Shown here one piece after another: positions 41,975 to 51,236 of a stretch of 64,000 bases of DNA. Every line of letters begins with the position of its first letter. Within the stretch, counting starts at the first letter, position 1. The stretch spans positions 1-64,000 of the forward strand of contig NZ_LYXE01000041.1 in NCBI RefSeq assembly GCF_002532075.1. The letters run 5' to 3'. The notes beneath the pieces are model-generated. The model saw only the letters and a list, made by a program, of their open reading frames with translations, was not told the DNA's origin and ran no database searches. The DNA comes from Candidatus Chloroploca asiatica. GTDB lineage: Bacteria > Chloroflexota > Chloroflexia > Chloroflexales > Chloroflexaceae. Made by a program: the position numbers and the translations under genes.

Positions 41975-42391
41975 CTATCCATGGGAACGGTCATCCCCAA
42001 CAATGAATTGTGGTACAACCGTATCATCAAGATCGAGCAGACGGGTTGCGATCCAGGCAATGGTAAAAGTTGGAATCGGCTGAGTAAAGGGAATAAGCGC
42101 CTCAAGCGCCGCCTTATTGCGCAAGCCACGCAGCCCGAGGCGATCGAGGGTAAGCCAGCTAATCGGCGCAGCAAAAATATCGAGCGCAAAATCGAGCAGA
42201 TCTAACAAAATGACCAGTGAGAGCGGAACATACTGGAGGGTCGTAAAAAAGCCCGCGTGGTATGGCACACGCAGCGCCTTGATCTGGCGCCACATCAAGG
42301 CCAACCCGACCACCGCGATGATCAGGGCAACACCCATCGCAACCAGGATCCAGAAAAAAATAGTACTAAGGTTTTCTAACATTGTCATCAT
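41975..42391 (-). CDS. membrane protein, function unknown
   Basis: Protein of 138 aa with an N-terminal membrane helix (about 8-32, FFWILVAMGVALIIAVVGLALMW). A further hydrophobic stretch lies at about 47-75 (FTTLQYVPLSLVILLDLLDFALDIFAAPISW), followed by an amphipathic tail. No family recognised. ATG 42391 or 42388; no ribosome site is seen. It is 48 bp behind another small membrane protein gene on the same strand, possibly a pair. Confidence 0.6.
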   Translation of the reverse strand: MMTMLENLSTIFFWILVAMGVALIIAVVGLALMWRQIKALRVPYHAGFFTTLQYVPLSLVILLDLLDFALDIFAAPISWLTLDRLGLRGLRNKAALEALIPFTQPIPTFTIAWIATRLLDLDDTVVPQFIVGDDRSHG

Positions 42392-42439
42392 CTAGCGCAA
42401 CTTCATGCAGTTGGTACTTCCAACGAACAACATACCCTC

Positions 42440-42826
42440 TTATGTTGACGTTCGTTCGGAGAGGTTAGTTGCGCTCGCCTGCCAAGCGTCATTGCCCCTG
42501 GTAGACACGTCATCGTGGTGCTTGCTTGCATAGTGCCAGATCACGAGGGCAAGCAGCGGCAGCAGCAGGGCGACCAGCAGGGTTGAGAATTCCAGCACTG
42601 CCCCAAAAGGCGGCTGGGCCGCATTCAAGAAATCAAAGGGCCTCACGAAAGGGGCTGTCACCGTATACAACACCATGATCGCCGGATTATCGGGGCGTGC
42701 TGCAAGCGCACGCGCTACCAACCGGGCGAGCAACAGCATTTCGCATGCTCCTGCAATGAGCAGCACGCTGAAAACGATCGGATTTGCGCTTAATCGGTGG
42801 ATCTTTTTGGCTCGTTTTTGCGTCAT
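42440..42826 (-). CDS. YggT-like membrane protein
   Basis: Protein of 128 aa with two membrane spans (about 15-38 and 78-98). LLLARLVARALAARPDNPAIMVLYTVTAPFVRPF resembles the YggT family, whose members are small membrane proteins sometimes tied to cell division or osmotic regulation. The match is moderate. The tail after residue 100 is polar (HHDDVSTRGNDAW). A stem with a 3-nt bulge overlaps its 3' end (42422-42456). Confidence 0.6.
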   Translation of the reverse strand: MTQKRAKKIHRLSANPIVFSVLLIAGACEMLLLARLVARALAARPDNPAIMVLYTVTAPFVRPFDFLNAAQPPFGAVLEFSTLLVALLLPLLALVIWHYASKHHDDVSTRGNDAWQASATNLSERTST

Positions 42827-42883
42827 GGTATAGTAGTATTACAATAAGGGCTGGCATGTGCGAGCATCAGGATGTCATCCCTA

Positions 42884-42970
42884 TGTCAACCTGAGCAGAG
42901 GCGCAGCCGGAGCGAAGGGGCGCTCGTGTGCATCAGAACTCGAAATGCTTCGCTGCGTTCAGCATGACAG
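42884..42970. repeat. dispersed palindrome, TCATGCTGA family
   Basis: Imperfect inverted repeat beginning TGTCAACCTGAGC and ending GCGTTCAGCATGACA, related to 4092-4151 and 4191-4270. No gene in 42827-43026. Confidence 0.65.
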
Positions 42971-43026
42971 ATTTCGTTGTCGTAGTGGGACAGGTGTACA
43001 ATAAGAGACATGGGGTTGGCTGCCAA

Positions 43027-43299
43027 TCATGATTGACGACGGCCATCGTTCCAATCGCCCCAATCGCGCTCTTCAGCAGCACGGATTGCCCGACGCTTGG
43101 CAGCGCGACGTGACAGGGGTATAACATCATTCAGGACAGCATAGAGGGCTGTTTCCTGGTCGGGATGATCCTCAATCAAGCTTGCGATCAGCGTCATATC
43201 GACGCCACGGGCCTGTAACAAGGCGGCAATCCGGTGAGCTTCATCTTGATCTTCATCCACCAGAGCCATGATTAATTGGGTTTCGAGTGGTATTGTCAT
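43027..43299 (-). CDS. small acidic/basic hypothetical protein
   Basis: Protein of 90 aa. Residues 1-50 are acidic and helical (ALVDEDQDEAHRIAALLQARGVD). Residues 60-90 are basic (SRRAAKRRAIRAAEERDWGDW). No family recognised. It starts 6 bp behind the methionine aminopeptidase stop with no ribosome site, so it is probably coupled to map. Confidence 0.6.
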   Translation of the reverse strand: MTIPLETQLIMALVDEDQDEAHRIAALLQARGVDMTLIASLIEDHPDQETALYAVLNDVIPLSRRAAKRRAIRAAEERDWGDWNDGRRQS

Positions 43300-43305
43300 G
43301 TTTAT

Positions 43306-44088
43306 TTATGCAGTTAATAAAAGCGGCCCTTGATCCGTAATAGCAAGGGTATGTTCAAACTGAGCCGAACGCTTGCCATCAGCAGTGCGTACGGTCCAGC
43401 CATCACGTTCAAGCTTTGTCTCGGCAACGCCGGCATTGACCATTGGCTCGATAGTAAAGACCATCCCGGTCATAATTTTACGACCTGTTCCAGGTTCACC
43501 ATAATGCAGGATTGTGGGATCTTCGTGGAGGTTTCGTCCCAGACCATGGCCAGTATATTCACGCACGACACTGAATCCGTTGCCCTCGGCATAACGCTGA
43601 ATGACCGCGCCAATATCACCAAGCGTTTTGCCAGGATGCGCTTGCTCAATCCCAAGTTCGAGGCAATAACGGGCGGTATCCAGCAAGCGCTGAGTCGCTT
43701 CATCAATTTCGCCGACCGGGAAGGTCTCGCAGGCATCGCCGATCCACCCGTTGAGGCGCAGGCCAATATCAATGCCGATAATATCGCCCTGACGGAGGCG
43801 AATCTTCTTGCTGGGGATACCATGGCAAATAACGTCATTGACCGAAGCACAGATCGTACCCGGAAACGGTGGCGTTGCAGGCCAACCGCGGCGACGTTGG
43901 GGTACATACCCTTTATAAACTGGCTCGGCTCCACGCGACCGGATAAAATCCTCGGCAATGGCATCCAGTTCCAGCGTGGTGATCCCCGGCCTAATCTGAG
44001 TGCGCAGGAGTTCGAAGGTTTCACGCACAAGTTGCCCTGACTCGCGTAGCAACTCGATCTGACGCGCACTCTTCAATGTGATGGCCAT
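43306..44088 (-). CDS. map: methionine aminopeptidase, type I
   Basis: Removes the initiator Met from new proteins in the cytoplasm. Length 260 aa is typical of type Ia. All five metal ligands are present: D107 (IGIDIG), D118 (GDACETF), H181 (GHGLGRNLHE), E214 (FTIEPM) and E245 (QFEHT). His89 of the active site is also kept. It is divergent from the LysM lipoprotein gene; the gap has TATACT-type -10 candidates on both strands. A small gene of unknown function follows in the operon. Confidence 0.97.
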   Translation of the reverse strand: MAITLKSARQIELLRESGQLVRETFELLRTQIRPGITTLELDAIAEDFIRSRGAEPVYKGYVPQRRRGWPATPPFPGTICASVNDVICHGIPSKKIRLRQGDIIGIDIGLRLNGWIGDACETFPVGEIDEATQRLLDTARYCLELGIEQAHPGKTLGDIGAVIQRYAEGNGFSVVREYTGHGLGRNLHEDPTILHYGEPGTGRKIMTGMVFTIEPMVNAGVAETKLERDGWTVRTADGKRSAQFEHTLAITDQGPLLLTA

Positions 44089-44166
44089 GTCATACCTTGA
44101 CTAGACAGATTATGTTACTTCATCAGCTATAGTATACCCGATTCTTTCGAGTGAGTGAGGAGCCCA

Positions 44167-44583
44167 GTGTATCTTTTCCAACAACCCCTGACCCGTGTGC
44201 TAGGTGCAAGTTTGTTGCTGCTGATTCTGGTGGCGTGTGTACCCGAACCACCACAAAGTGTTTTGCCGACCTTGCCAGCGGTGCTCGATATTACACCGGC
44301 ACCTACCCTTGATATTGATGCGACCGCAACCGCTTTTGCGTTGATTACGCTCCCAAGCCCAACTCCGGCCGCTCTCTATACGATTCAGCCTGGTGATACG
44401 CTTAGTGACCTGGCCCTCCGTTTCAATACAACCATTGACGAACTCTCGGTTGCCAATGGTATCACTGACCCCAACGCGCTCCAACCTGGTCAGACGCTGA
44501 TCATCCCGTCGCTTTTGCGTACGCCTGTTACTGAAGGGGGAAGACCCTTACTCACCCCAACCCCGACGTTGTCTACGCCATGA
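44167..44583 (+). CDS. LysM-domain lipoprotein
   Basis: Exported lipoprotein of 138 aa. The signal peptide VYLFQQPLTRVLGASLLLLILVAC ends in a lipobox with the Cys for lipidation. A Pro/Thr-rich linker leads to one LysM domain (about 70-117, YTIQPGDTLSDLALRFNTTIDELSVANG), which binds peptidoglycan or related glycans. A Pro/Thr tail ends the protein. I prefer the GTG at 44167 because GAGGAG lies 4 bp before it; GTG 44155 adds four residues. Confidence 0.85.
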   Translation: MYLFQQPLTRVLGASLLLLILVACVPEPPQSVLPTLPAVLDITPAPTLDIDATATAFALITLPSPTPAALYTIQPGDTLSDLALRFNTTIDELSVANGITDPNALQPGQTLIIPSLLRTPVTEGGRPLLTPTPTLSTP

Positions 44584-44630
44584 AGCGCGAAGACTGCGCG
44601 GGTCGGGAGCGCGAGCGGCTTGGTCGCGGG

Positions 44631-44703
44631 AGACCTGCCAGGTGTGCGCCGCACGAACCCTGGACGTACCGGAGAATCGTCCCGGCGCACACCTGGCAGG
44701 TCT
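44631..44703. repeat. 20-bp perfect inverted repeat, AGACCTGCCAGGT type
   Basis: Arms 44631-44650 and 44684-44703 with a 33-nt loop between convergent LysM and tadC genes. The arm start AGACCT..CAGGT is shared with 63471-63528. May end both transcripts. Confidence 0.75.
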
Positions 44704-44722
44704 GACGTCCGCCGACCGCTTC

Positions 44723-45514
44723 TCAGATAGTGCTAAAAAGGCTCCCTCCGGCAGTCATGACAAACAGCAGATTGGCAAGAATGCCCACAACAAGGCTGAT
44801 GGCAACCATCAAGAGCAGATACATGGTGCGGCGACGGATCATGCGCTTGAATTCGCCCTGCAAGATCAATTCGAGGGTCTCTTGATGGGCGGCAAGCACA
44901 GTCTCTACCCGTGCTCCTTCGGCCTCGGCCTGGGCAAGCGCATCGGCTACGTCGCAGAGTTCGCGGCACCCTCGTTCGCGTGCGGTAAGACTCAGGGCGG
45001 CAAAAGGCCGTAGACGCTGATCAGCCCCTGTTTCAAGGGCGTCACTTACCAGGGTTTGCATCACGGCCAGACGCGGATGTGGTCGTCGGGTGTACCGCCG
45101 CATGATTTCAATCGGTGCTTCAAAGCTGCCCAGCGCAACCCGTACAAAGCTGATAAAGCCCGGCGTGAGACGACGTAATGCAGCGGCCTGCCGTTCGTGC
45201 CGCAGTTGCGGTAGGCGCGGCAAGACAAAGCCTAGCGCGAGATATGCCGCGAGTGCAGCGCACACCAGCAAGTTCGCCTGGTTCCCCCTCACACCGCTCC
45301 CCAGGGTTGCCCCCAAGAGCAGTGCGGCCAGGCTGAGGCCAGCAAGTTGCCCGGCCAGCAACCGCCCTGTCGCCGTCAACGGTGCGTTGCTGAAGGTGAA
45401 GGAACGGCGGGACAAACTTTGGCCACCAATGGTGAGTCCGAGAAGGCTGAAGAGTCCACCCGCGAGCGCCATAGTATAGAATGGCGCTCCAGGAGCGAGG
45501 AAAAGATCAGGCAT
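44723..45514 (-). CDS. tadC: TadC-like inner membrane platform protein
   Basis: Type II/IV secretion F-domain protein of 263 aa, last gene of the Tad run. Membrane segments lie at about 12-30, 52-70, 78-96 and 232-255. The F domain lies between (RRLTPGFISFVRVALGSFEAPIEIM, DALAQAEAEGARVETVLAAHQETLELILQ). With TadB it forms the platform on which the CpaF motor assembles pilin. GAGAGG lies 5 bp before ATG 45514. A 20-bp palindrome follows the stop. Confidence 0.88.
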   Translation of the reverse strand: MPDLFLAPGAPFYTMALAGGLFSLLGLTIGGQSLSRRSFTFSNAPLTATGRLLAGQLAGLSLAALLLGATLGSGVRGNQANLLVCAALAAYLALGFVLPRLPQLRHERQAAALRRLTPGFISFVRVALGSFEAPIEIMRRYTRRPHPRLAVMQTLVSDALETGADQRLRPFAALSLTARERGCRELCDVADALAQAEAEGARVETVLAAHQETLELILQGEFKRMIRRRTMYLLLMVAISLVVGILANLLFVMTAGGSLFSTI

Positions 45515-45569
45515 AGGGGCCTCTCTATTCTTTCAAGAAGGTTGATGTTCTCCGCTACGTGAGCTGAAC

Positions 45570-46526
45570 CTAATAGTCGGCATCCTCAACCTGGGCGAGT
45601 GCGAAGCCTCCGAGGACGGGCAAGATCAGGGCCAGGCCAACGATCGGGGCGACAAGCATGCCCAGCGGCGTGGTGTAAGCGACAATAACCCGTTCCCATT
45701 GTGTCCATGCCAGATAGAGCGCCATGGTTACGCCGGCGAGGCCGACGGCCACCCCGCTATACCGCATCTGGGCAAGTTCAGTGCGTGCTTCGTCGCGTCG
45801 GCGATCCGACGCTTGCAGCGCGGCATAGGCTGCTTCGCAGCGCCGCGCCAGCACATCCTGTGGTTGCCCGACCGAGGCCCCTAGATGGTTGAGCAGGTTG
45901 GCATGGCGGCGTGAGGGCGTCTGATCAGCGAGCGCAATCACCACCTGTTGTGCGGTGGCAATGCCTCCTCCTTCCAAGGGCATCCCCTGGCGCGAAATCA
46001 GGTAGCTCCATTCGCTCTGCAAGGGGCCGGAACCAAGATCGACGGTCACCCGCTCCAGCGCAGGACGTAAACCAGTTCCTGCTTTGAGCAGCGCACTCAG
46101 ACGCCCAACAGCAGCGGTTAATTGCTGATCGAGTTTATGTATATAACGCTGTTGAGCGACCAACACCATTCCCCACACGAGCACAGCAGTCAGTGGGAGC
46201 CCCAGCAAGAGCGCGAGACTCAGCGGGGCAAAAAGGACCAAGCCGATGCTGAGCATGATCGCTAGCGCAAGGCCAGTTGTGACGAGTTGCGTTGGCGTGA
46301 TCACCACGGGTGCCCAGAGCAAAGCAAGATCAGGACGCATATGCTCAGGCATCGTGGCAAGCCTGTGCCGCTGCCGTTTTGTTTGCACGGTGACCGTGAG
46401 CCTGATCAGGGCAGGACGTACAAGGGTGGCAAGGATCAGCAACGTCAGCAAGCCGGTCACAGGCATGACGGCGTGGATCAGCCACGCGGTTTCGGGATGG
46501 GTAATCGCAACAAGAAGTGATATCAT
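45570..46526 (-). CDS. tadB: TadB-like inner membrane platform protein
   Basis: Protein of 318 aa and partner of TadC. Membrane segments lie at about 19-40, 85-130, 255-275 and 290-310. The cytoplasmic F domain carries LDQQLTAAVGRLSALLKAGTGLRPALERV and RRCEAAYAALQASDRRRDEARTELAQMRYSG. The ATG at 46526 lies 14 bp after the preceding stop; a TTG at 46544 would overlap that gene. It is part of the co-directional Tad operon. Confidence 0.87.
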   Translation of the reverse strand: MISLLVAITHPETAWLIHAVMPVTGLLTLLILATLVRPALIRLTVTVQTKRQRHRLATMPEHMRPDLALLWAPVVITPTQLVTTGLALAIMLSIGLVLFAPLSLALLLGLPLTAVLVWGMVLVAQQRYIHKLDQQLTAAVGRLSALLKAGTGLRPALERVTVDLGSGPLQSEWSYLISRQGMPLEGGGIATAQQVVIALADQTPSRRHANLLNHLGASVGQPQDVLARRCEAAYAALQASDRRRDEARTELAQMRYSGVAVGLAGVTMALYLAWTQWERVIVAYTTPLGMLVAPIVGLALILPVLGGFALAQVEDADY

Positions 46527-46540
46527 TGTCGTATCCCTGG

Positions 46541-48520
46541 TCAAGTAGTTAAAGCTTCAAGCGCAGCCTGCACCGGGCCGAGCGCGTCTCCACCAATCTC
46601 ACCGGCGGCGTGTAGGATGGTGAGTGCGTCACGCCGCGTTGCGAGCGTCTCAACGGCCACGCTCTTCGACAGAGCCATCGGGTCGCACTGGATCAACAAG
46701 TCAACCGCATCACGGGCACGACCTTGCGTCAGGGCCAACCGGGCCTCGGCGATCTGAGACCGGGCCAGGTAGTCACGGTCTTCACCAGCAGCAATCATGC
46801 GCTCAAGGTGCTCCCACCCCCCCGAGGGGCTGTGGGCTGCGACGATCGCGAGATCCGCCATGACTTCGCCATAGGCGGCGCGTGCGTCAGGCCAACGACG
46901 CGAACCAAGCGCCGCCTGAATAGTGGACTCGGCCTGACGCGACTGGGTCGCCATCGTGCTGGCAGTCTCAAGATCGAGTTCAAGGACGCGCTGAGCCGCA
47001 GTGACAAGCCGTTGATCACGGCGATCGCTCCAGGCTCGCCGCAAGATTGCCAGCGCCTGCGTTGCATCGCCCGAGCGCGTGACGGCACTTGCCCGCGCAA
47101 TGGCTTCACTGACCGCAGTATGGGTTGTCGCGGCGGCACGTACATCGGCCCGCAATTGCAAGAGCTCAAACCGGCGCTGCAAGGCCTCTGGGGTTTGCCC
47201 CTCTGTTTGCCAGACCAGACGATCACCCTGGGCGACTGCCTCGACGTGCCATGTCACCTCGCCTTCAGTATGTTTCACGCGTGCCAGCGGGACAAACCGG
47301 GGGCGTAAACGCTCTCCCTGCGCCTCGACACCATCAAGGAGCAGGATTTCGTCAATGTAGCGCCGTCCGCTCACCTTCTCAAGGTGGATCACGACCTGAA
47401 AGTTATCGCACGTATCTTCGAGCGCATGCTCACGTCGCCCTTCGTAGATATAGGAGCCTGGCATGGCAGCACAATCGGCAAAACGGCTTACTGCACGCGC
47501 TGCCGAGCGGGCGTGGATGGTGGTCACAACGGCATGGCCGCTGACGGCAACGGCGAGAATCGCCCCCGCTTCATCGGCACGCGTCTCGCCAGGTGCGACC
47601 AGCGAGGGTGTCTGGCGCAAGACTTCACGCGCTGCGCGCCCAAAGGCACCCCGTTCGACGGCGGTCTGCACCAGTTCGCGCGTCCACGCCCGATGACGAA
47701 CGTTGATCTCCAGTGTATTGTCCTCAATTGTGATGACATGCGGCTCGCCCGGCCACGAGTTGACCAGGGCTTCGAGTAGCGCCGTTTTGCCACACCCGGT
47801 CTCGCCCGCAATGATGAAGGAACAGCCCGCCCGCACAAGTAGGCGCAAGAGATCCCTCACGACCTGATCGCACGCCCGCCGACGCAGCAGATCATCGAGC
47901 ACCCAGGCATAGCGTCGCCCGCGACGAATGCAGATCAGGCCAGTCCCATCGGGTGTACACGGCGGAATGGTGACATGCATCCGTGTTCCATGCGCAAGCG
48001 GCAGCGTGTCTTGTGGGCGCGAACGGTCGAGCGGTACATTCAAGCGCGCCGCTAGAAGCATCGCCCGATCCAGGGCTTGACGTGGATCCTGGAACCGCTC
48101 GGCAACCAGACTAAAATCGGCGCCTTCTTCCTGCACCATAATCAGATCACCAATGATCTTTACCTCCTGAATGCGCTCATCATCCAGGTATGGCTGGGCC
48201 GGCCCCCAGCCGAGCGCCTCTTGAAAGAGCCGTAAGAGTGAGTGTTCATCAGTTGGCAAATGGCGCAATGGGCCATACCCTGCCTCGACCTGATGCCCAA
48301 TCTCGGCACGCAAGACGCGTAACACTTCTGGATCGCGTACCGATGCGGGGGCCACCGGGTCAAGCAAGGTGGCACTCATGCGATCGCGCAGCGACTCGCG
48401 CACCGCCTGAAGCGTCAGGGCATCCAGGCCACTCGCCTGAGCTTGCCCCGACGTAACGGGACTCAAGTTGGTCAGGCCACCATCTTCAATCACGGTCAAT
48501 GGACGATGTGAGGTAAGCAT
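46541..48520 (-). CDS. CpaF/TadA-type secretion ATPase with helical C-terminal extension
   Basis: Second secretion ATPase of the locus, 659 aa. The ATPase core has Walker A GETGCGKT at 239-246, an acidic ITIEDN motif and TTIHARSAARAVSRF. The Walker B region reads LVAPGETRADEAGAIL, differing from the usual I-V-G-E-V-R-G-G-E but keeping the Glu. After about residue 445 there are some 210 extra residues, Ala-rich and helical (AILRRAWSDRRDQRL, WPDARAAYGEVMADLAIVAA, RSQIAEARLALTQGRARDAVDLL). They look like degenerate TPR units and are not usual in CpaF. AAGGAG lies 7 bp before the ATG. It sits between the CpaE-like and TadB genes. Confidence 0.88.
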   Translation of the reverse strand: MLTSHRPLTVIEDGGLTNLSPVTSGQAQASGLDALTLQAVRESLRDRMSATLLDPVAPASVRDPEVLRVLRAEIGHQVEAGYGPLRHLPTDEHSLLRLFQEALGWGPAQPYLDDERIQEVKIIGDLIMVQEEGADFSLVAERFQDPRQALDRAMLLAARLNVPLDRSRPQDTLPLAHGTRMHVTIPPCTPDGTGLICIRRGRRYAWVLDDLLRRRACDQVVRDLLRLLVRAGCSFIIAGETGCGKTALLEALVNSWPGEPHVITIEDNTLEINVRHRAWTRELVQTAVERGAFGRAAREVLRQTPSLVAPGETRADEAGAILAVAVSGHAVVTTIHARSAARAVSRFADCAAMPGSYIYEGRREHALEDTCDNFQVVIHLEKVSGRRYIDEILLLDGVEAQGERLRPRFVPLARVKHTEGEVTWHVEAVAQGDRLVWQTEGQTPEALQRRFELLQLRADVRAAATTHTAVSEAIARASAVTRSGDATQALAILRRAWSDRRDQRLVTAAQRVLELDLETASTMATQSRQAESTIQAALGSRRWPDARAAYGEVMADLAIVAAHSPSGGWEHLERMIAAGEDRDYLARSQIAEARLALTQGRARDAVDLLIQCDPMALSKSVAVETLATRRDALTILHAAGEIGGDALGPVQAALEALTT

Positions 48521-48531
48521 GTGCTCTCTCC

Positions 48532-49800
48532 TTACGCGACAGCCGGTGTAGGCACCGCCAGCGTCCGATCACCGCGGAGGCGGGCATGCATCCGCGCCCA
48601 GAAACTCGAACGTGGCATCGGGAGCGTTGGTTGCAGCCCGAGACGGACACAGAGTGTATCGGCGACACGGTGAACGGCTCCAGCAAAAGCTGAGTGTGGC
48701 CCAAGATCGAGCATCGAGATATAGCCGTCATGCTCGTCGGCAAGACTGGCTAGCCGTGGCGCTCGCGGCAAGGTACCCAGTGGACGTACCTGTGGGTAAC
48801 GACGCTGAAAGAGCGCTGCAACATCAGGGACAGTTGCCGTCACCCCACGCTCAGGTTCGATAAAGAGCAACGTACACCGTTCGAGACTATCTGGGGCATG
48901 GTCACGCAAATGGTCGAGCAGGTGGCCTACACCCATTCGCTCGCGTGCGCCGGGAGGCGTCGGCAAGATAACAGTGCCTCCCGATTGCAGCACATGCGTG
49001 GCATACGGACGTCGTAGGTAATCTGGAGGCGTATCCACAATGATCAGATCATAGCCACTCAGGGCTGCTGTTCCGTGATAAAAGCCTTGCCAATCAGGCA
49101 GACGCACATCATTTTCGGCACGCGCAACAGCATGCGAGCCGATCAGAAAATCAATGGCACCCCACCCCTCCGCCGTGCCACGCGTATGCTCAGGTTGGTA
49201 AATGAACGGCTCGATACCCGTCGGATTCCAGTGCGCTGGTCCCCGCTGAATCAGATGCAGATACGATGGCGCACTAGACGGCACGCGAAATGCTGGTACA
49301 AGACCCGGATTCGAGATGTCACTATCCCAAACCAGCACCTGCAGGCCACGCCGCCGTAAGCCTTCGGCAAGGACACAGGTCGCGAAAGTTTTGCCAATGC
49401 CGCCTTTGGCTGCACCAACCGCAATGACGGCACTGCTGCGGAGGCCCGTACCAGGGCGGAGGCCGAGTTGCTCGCCCAGCCAGGTGGCGACAACCGCAGG
49501 ATCGCGTTCGGCAAGGGCAGGCAATCCGGCTCCCTGGGCCTCATTCAGGGCGGCCCGTGCAGTACCGGGAAAGTTGACGAAGACCCGTACCCCTGTTCGC
49601 CGTGCGAGTGTGGCGGTGCGCCACAACTCGGCGAGCGGTGCTGCGCGTGTATCATCAAGGTACAGCGCGTCGGGGGGGCGTGTTCCTTCGATCAAGCGAT
49701 TTACCTGGTCGAGTTGCGATGGTGCCAGCACCGCAAGATCGCGAAATTGTTCGATGTGCGTTGCAAGCCCATCCATTGCCGTAAAAATGATCAATTCCAT
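48532..49800 (-). CDS. cpaE: CpaE/TadZ-like pilus-locus ATPase (MinD/ParA fold)
   Basis: Protein of 422 aa with a receiver-like N-terminal part (about 1-115) and a MinD/ParA domain carrying the deviant Walker A KGGIGKT at 132-138. Other motifs are WDSDISNPGLVPAF and LIIVDTPPDYL. CpaE/TadZ proteins position the Tad apparatus in the cell. The N-terminal part lacks the usual phosphoacceptor surroundings, so it is likely a pseudo-receiver. ATG 49800 is used with GGAG 8 bp upstream; the longer frame to 49875 overlaps the upstream gene's end and has no family support. Confidence 0.87.
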   Translation of the reverse strand: MELIIFTAMDGLATHIEQFRDLAVLAPSQLDQVNRLIEGTRPPDALYLDDTRAAPLAELWRTATLARRTGVRVFVNFPGTARAALNEAQGAGLPALAERDPAVVATWLGEQLGLRPGTGLRSSAVIAVGAAKGGIGKTFATCVLAEGLRRRGLQVLVWDSDISNPGLVPAFRVPSSAPSYLHLIQRGPAHWNPTGIEPFIYQPEHTRGTAEGWGAIDFLIGSHAVARAENDVRLPDWQGFYHGTAALSGYDLIIVDTPPDYLRRPYATHVLQSGGTVILPTPPGARERMGVGHLLDHLRDHAPDSLERCTLLFIEPERGVTATVPDVAALFQRRYPQVRPLGTLPRAPRLASLADEHDGYISMLDLGPHSAFAGAVHRVADTLCVRLGLQPTLPMPRSSFWARMHARLRGDRTLAVPTPAVA

Positions 49801-49853
49801 CGAGGTCTCTCCTCTTAGACGGTATCGGCGTGGCCGGAACGACCGCGCCCTTC

Positions 49854-51116
49854 TCAGAAACGGCCAAGCCCCCACGCCGCATTGACATTCCCAGTCTGCA
49901 CGAGACGCTCGTAGTACTGGTCATAGCTAAAGAGCGTATTGGTCGGAAAAACATCCCCACTCTGTCCTTGCGCTCCCTGACGCAAAACCTCTTCAATCGA
50001 GAGGACGGCACGCCGTCCACGGGCTGTCTGTCCAATGGTGACGACAATCAGATTGACCGTATCAGACGTAATCAAACCACGGACAATCTGCGCTGCCGCT
50101 TGACCGCCACCACCTGCTTCGGCGGCGAGACCAAGCATTGCCATCCGTTCGAGATTGCGCAAGGCTCCCTGTACCCCGCCGGCGTGGATCGTTCCGACGC
50201 CGGGGTGTCCAGTGGCCGCCGCCTGGAGCATCGCCATCGCTTCGCCGCCGCGCACCTCACCCACAATGATGTAGTTCGGTTTCTGGCGCAACGCAAAGGT
50301 TACGGCACGCGTGAAACCACCCTCTTCTGCCGGGGCCTCAAGATGGAGACTGTTGGGCGAACGGGGAAGTTCGCCCCCGTCTTCGACAAAGACGAGCCGC
50401 ATCCGTTGCCCAACGGCCTGCGTCAGCGCTGCCGTCAAGGTTGTCTTGCCACTCCCCGTTGGGCCTGCGACAAGCAACGATGCGCCTGAAGCGAGTCCTG
50501 CAAGCAAGAGCTCTGAAGCCTCACGCGAAATGATGTGGGCCTGCACAAGATCATCAAGCGTTCGCCAGCGCTCAGGCAAGAGCCTGATCGAGAGACTCCG
50601 GCCCATCCGTGAGACAGGTGGCCCGGTGATGGCATAGCGGAGCAGGTCGGCCACGCCCTGCGCCATAGGCGGCCAGTCGAGCACATAGGGCAAAACCTTC
50701 ATATCGCGCAACAACAACTGATGCTGCGTCCAGGTGATCCAGTCGGGATGTGCTGTGACCCCGGTGCAGACCATCGCACCACGTTGCACCACATAGAAGG
50801 GCTCTTCGGGCGGCCCGTTGTACAAAATATCCGAGACCTGATGTTCGGGATCACGCCAGATCTCCAGCGGGCCGTACCAGTTGATATGAACCCAGTCGTC
50901 GCTCCCCAACGCTAAGCCGACCCCAAGGCGCGCAAAGGCTTCTTCAGGCGGTAGATCCCAGCAGTCACGGAAGCGTCCACTTCGCACAAGCATCTGCAAC
51001 TCTTCGGTGATCGCTGCATAATCAGGTCTGATGCGCAGCGCCCTCTTTCGTTCCTCGTTGCTCTGCCCTGCACATGCCGCCAGTTCGGTCTCGACCAGAT
51101 CGCACTCGGTATGCAT
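49854..51116 (-). CDS. cpaF: CpaF/TadA-type secretion ATPase
   Basis: Canonical motor ATPase of the Tad run, 420 aa. Walker A GPTGSGKTT is at 218-226, Walker B YIIVGEVRGGEAMAML follows, and the His-box TGHPGVGTIHAGG is present. The N-terminal ~150 residues include LGVGLALGSDDWVHINWYGPLEIW, which is poorly conserved. AAGG lies 5 bp before ATG 51116. It powers pilin polymerisation or protein export at the membrane with TadB/TadC. Why the locus has two such ATPases is unclear. Confidence 0.9.
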   Translation of the reverse strand: MHTECDLVETELAACAGQSNEERKRALRIRPDYAAITEELQMLVRSGRFRDCWDLPPEEAFARLGVGLALGSDDWVHINWYGPLEIWRDPEHQVSDILYNGPPEEPFYVVQRGAMVCTGVTAHPDWITWTQHQLLLRDMKVLPYVLDWPPMAQGVADLLRYAITGPPVSRMGRSLSIRLLPERWRTLDDLVQAHIISREASELLLAGLASGASLLVAGPTGSGKTTLTAALTQAVGQRMRLVFVEDGGELPRSPNSLHLEAPAEEGGFTRAVTFALRQKPNYIIVGEVRGGEAMAMLQAAATGHPGVGTIHAGGVQGALRNLERMAMLGLAAEAGGGGQAAAQIVRGLITSDTVNLIVVTIGQTARGRRAVLSIEEVLRQGAQGQSGDVFPTNTLFSYDQYYERLVQTGNVNAAWGLGRF

Positions 51117-51236
51117 ATAAACCTTCTCTCTCTGCACTAGGGAGGCGCTCAGGCAGGGCTTGACCTGGCTGAATACCTCACGGCGCGCCCCTATTCAAGG
51201 CCGCAGGCCTCGCTTGCATCTCTTCGGCTTCCCGTC

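Noticed and set aside
40981-42006. Long plus-strand frame of 341 aa
   Set aside because: It is antisense to the molybdopterin oxidoreductase, has no family match and shows codon use expected of a shadow frame.
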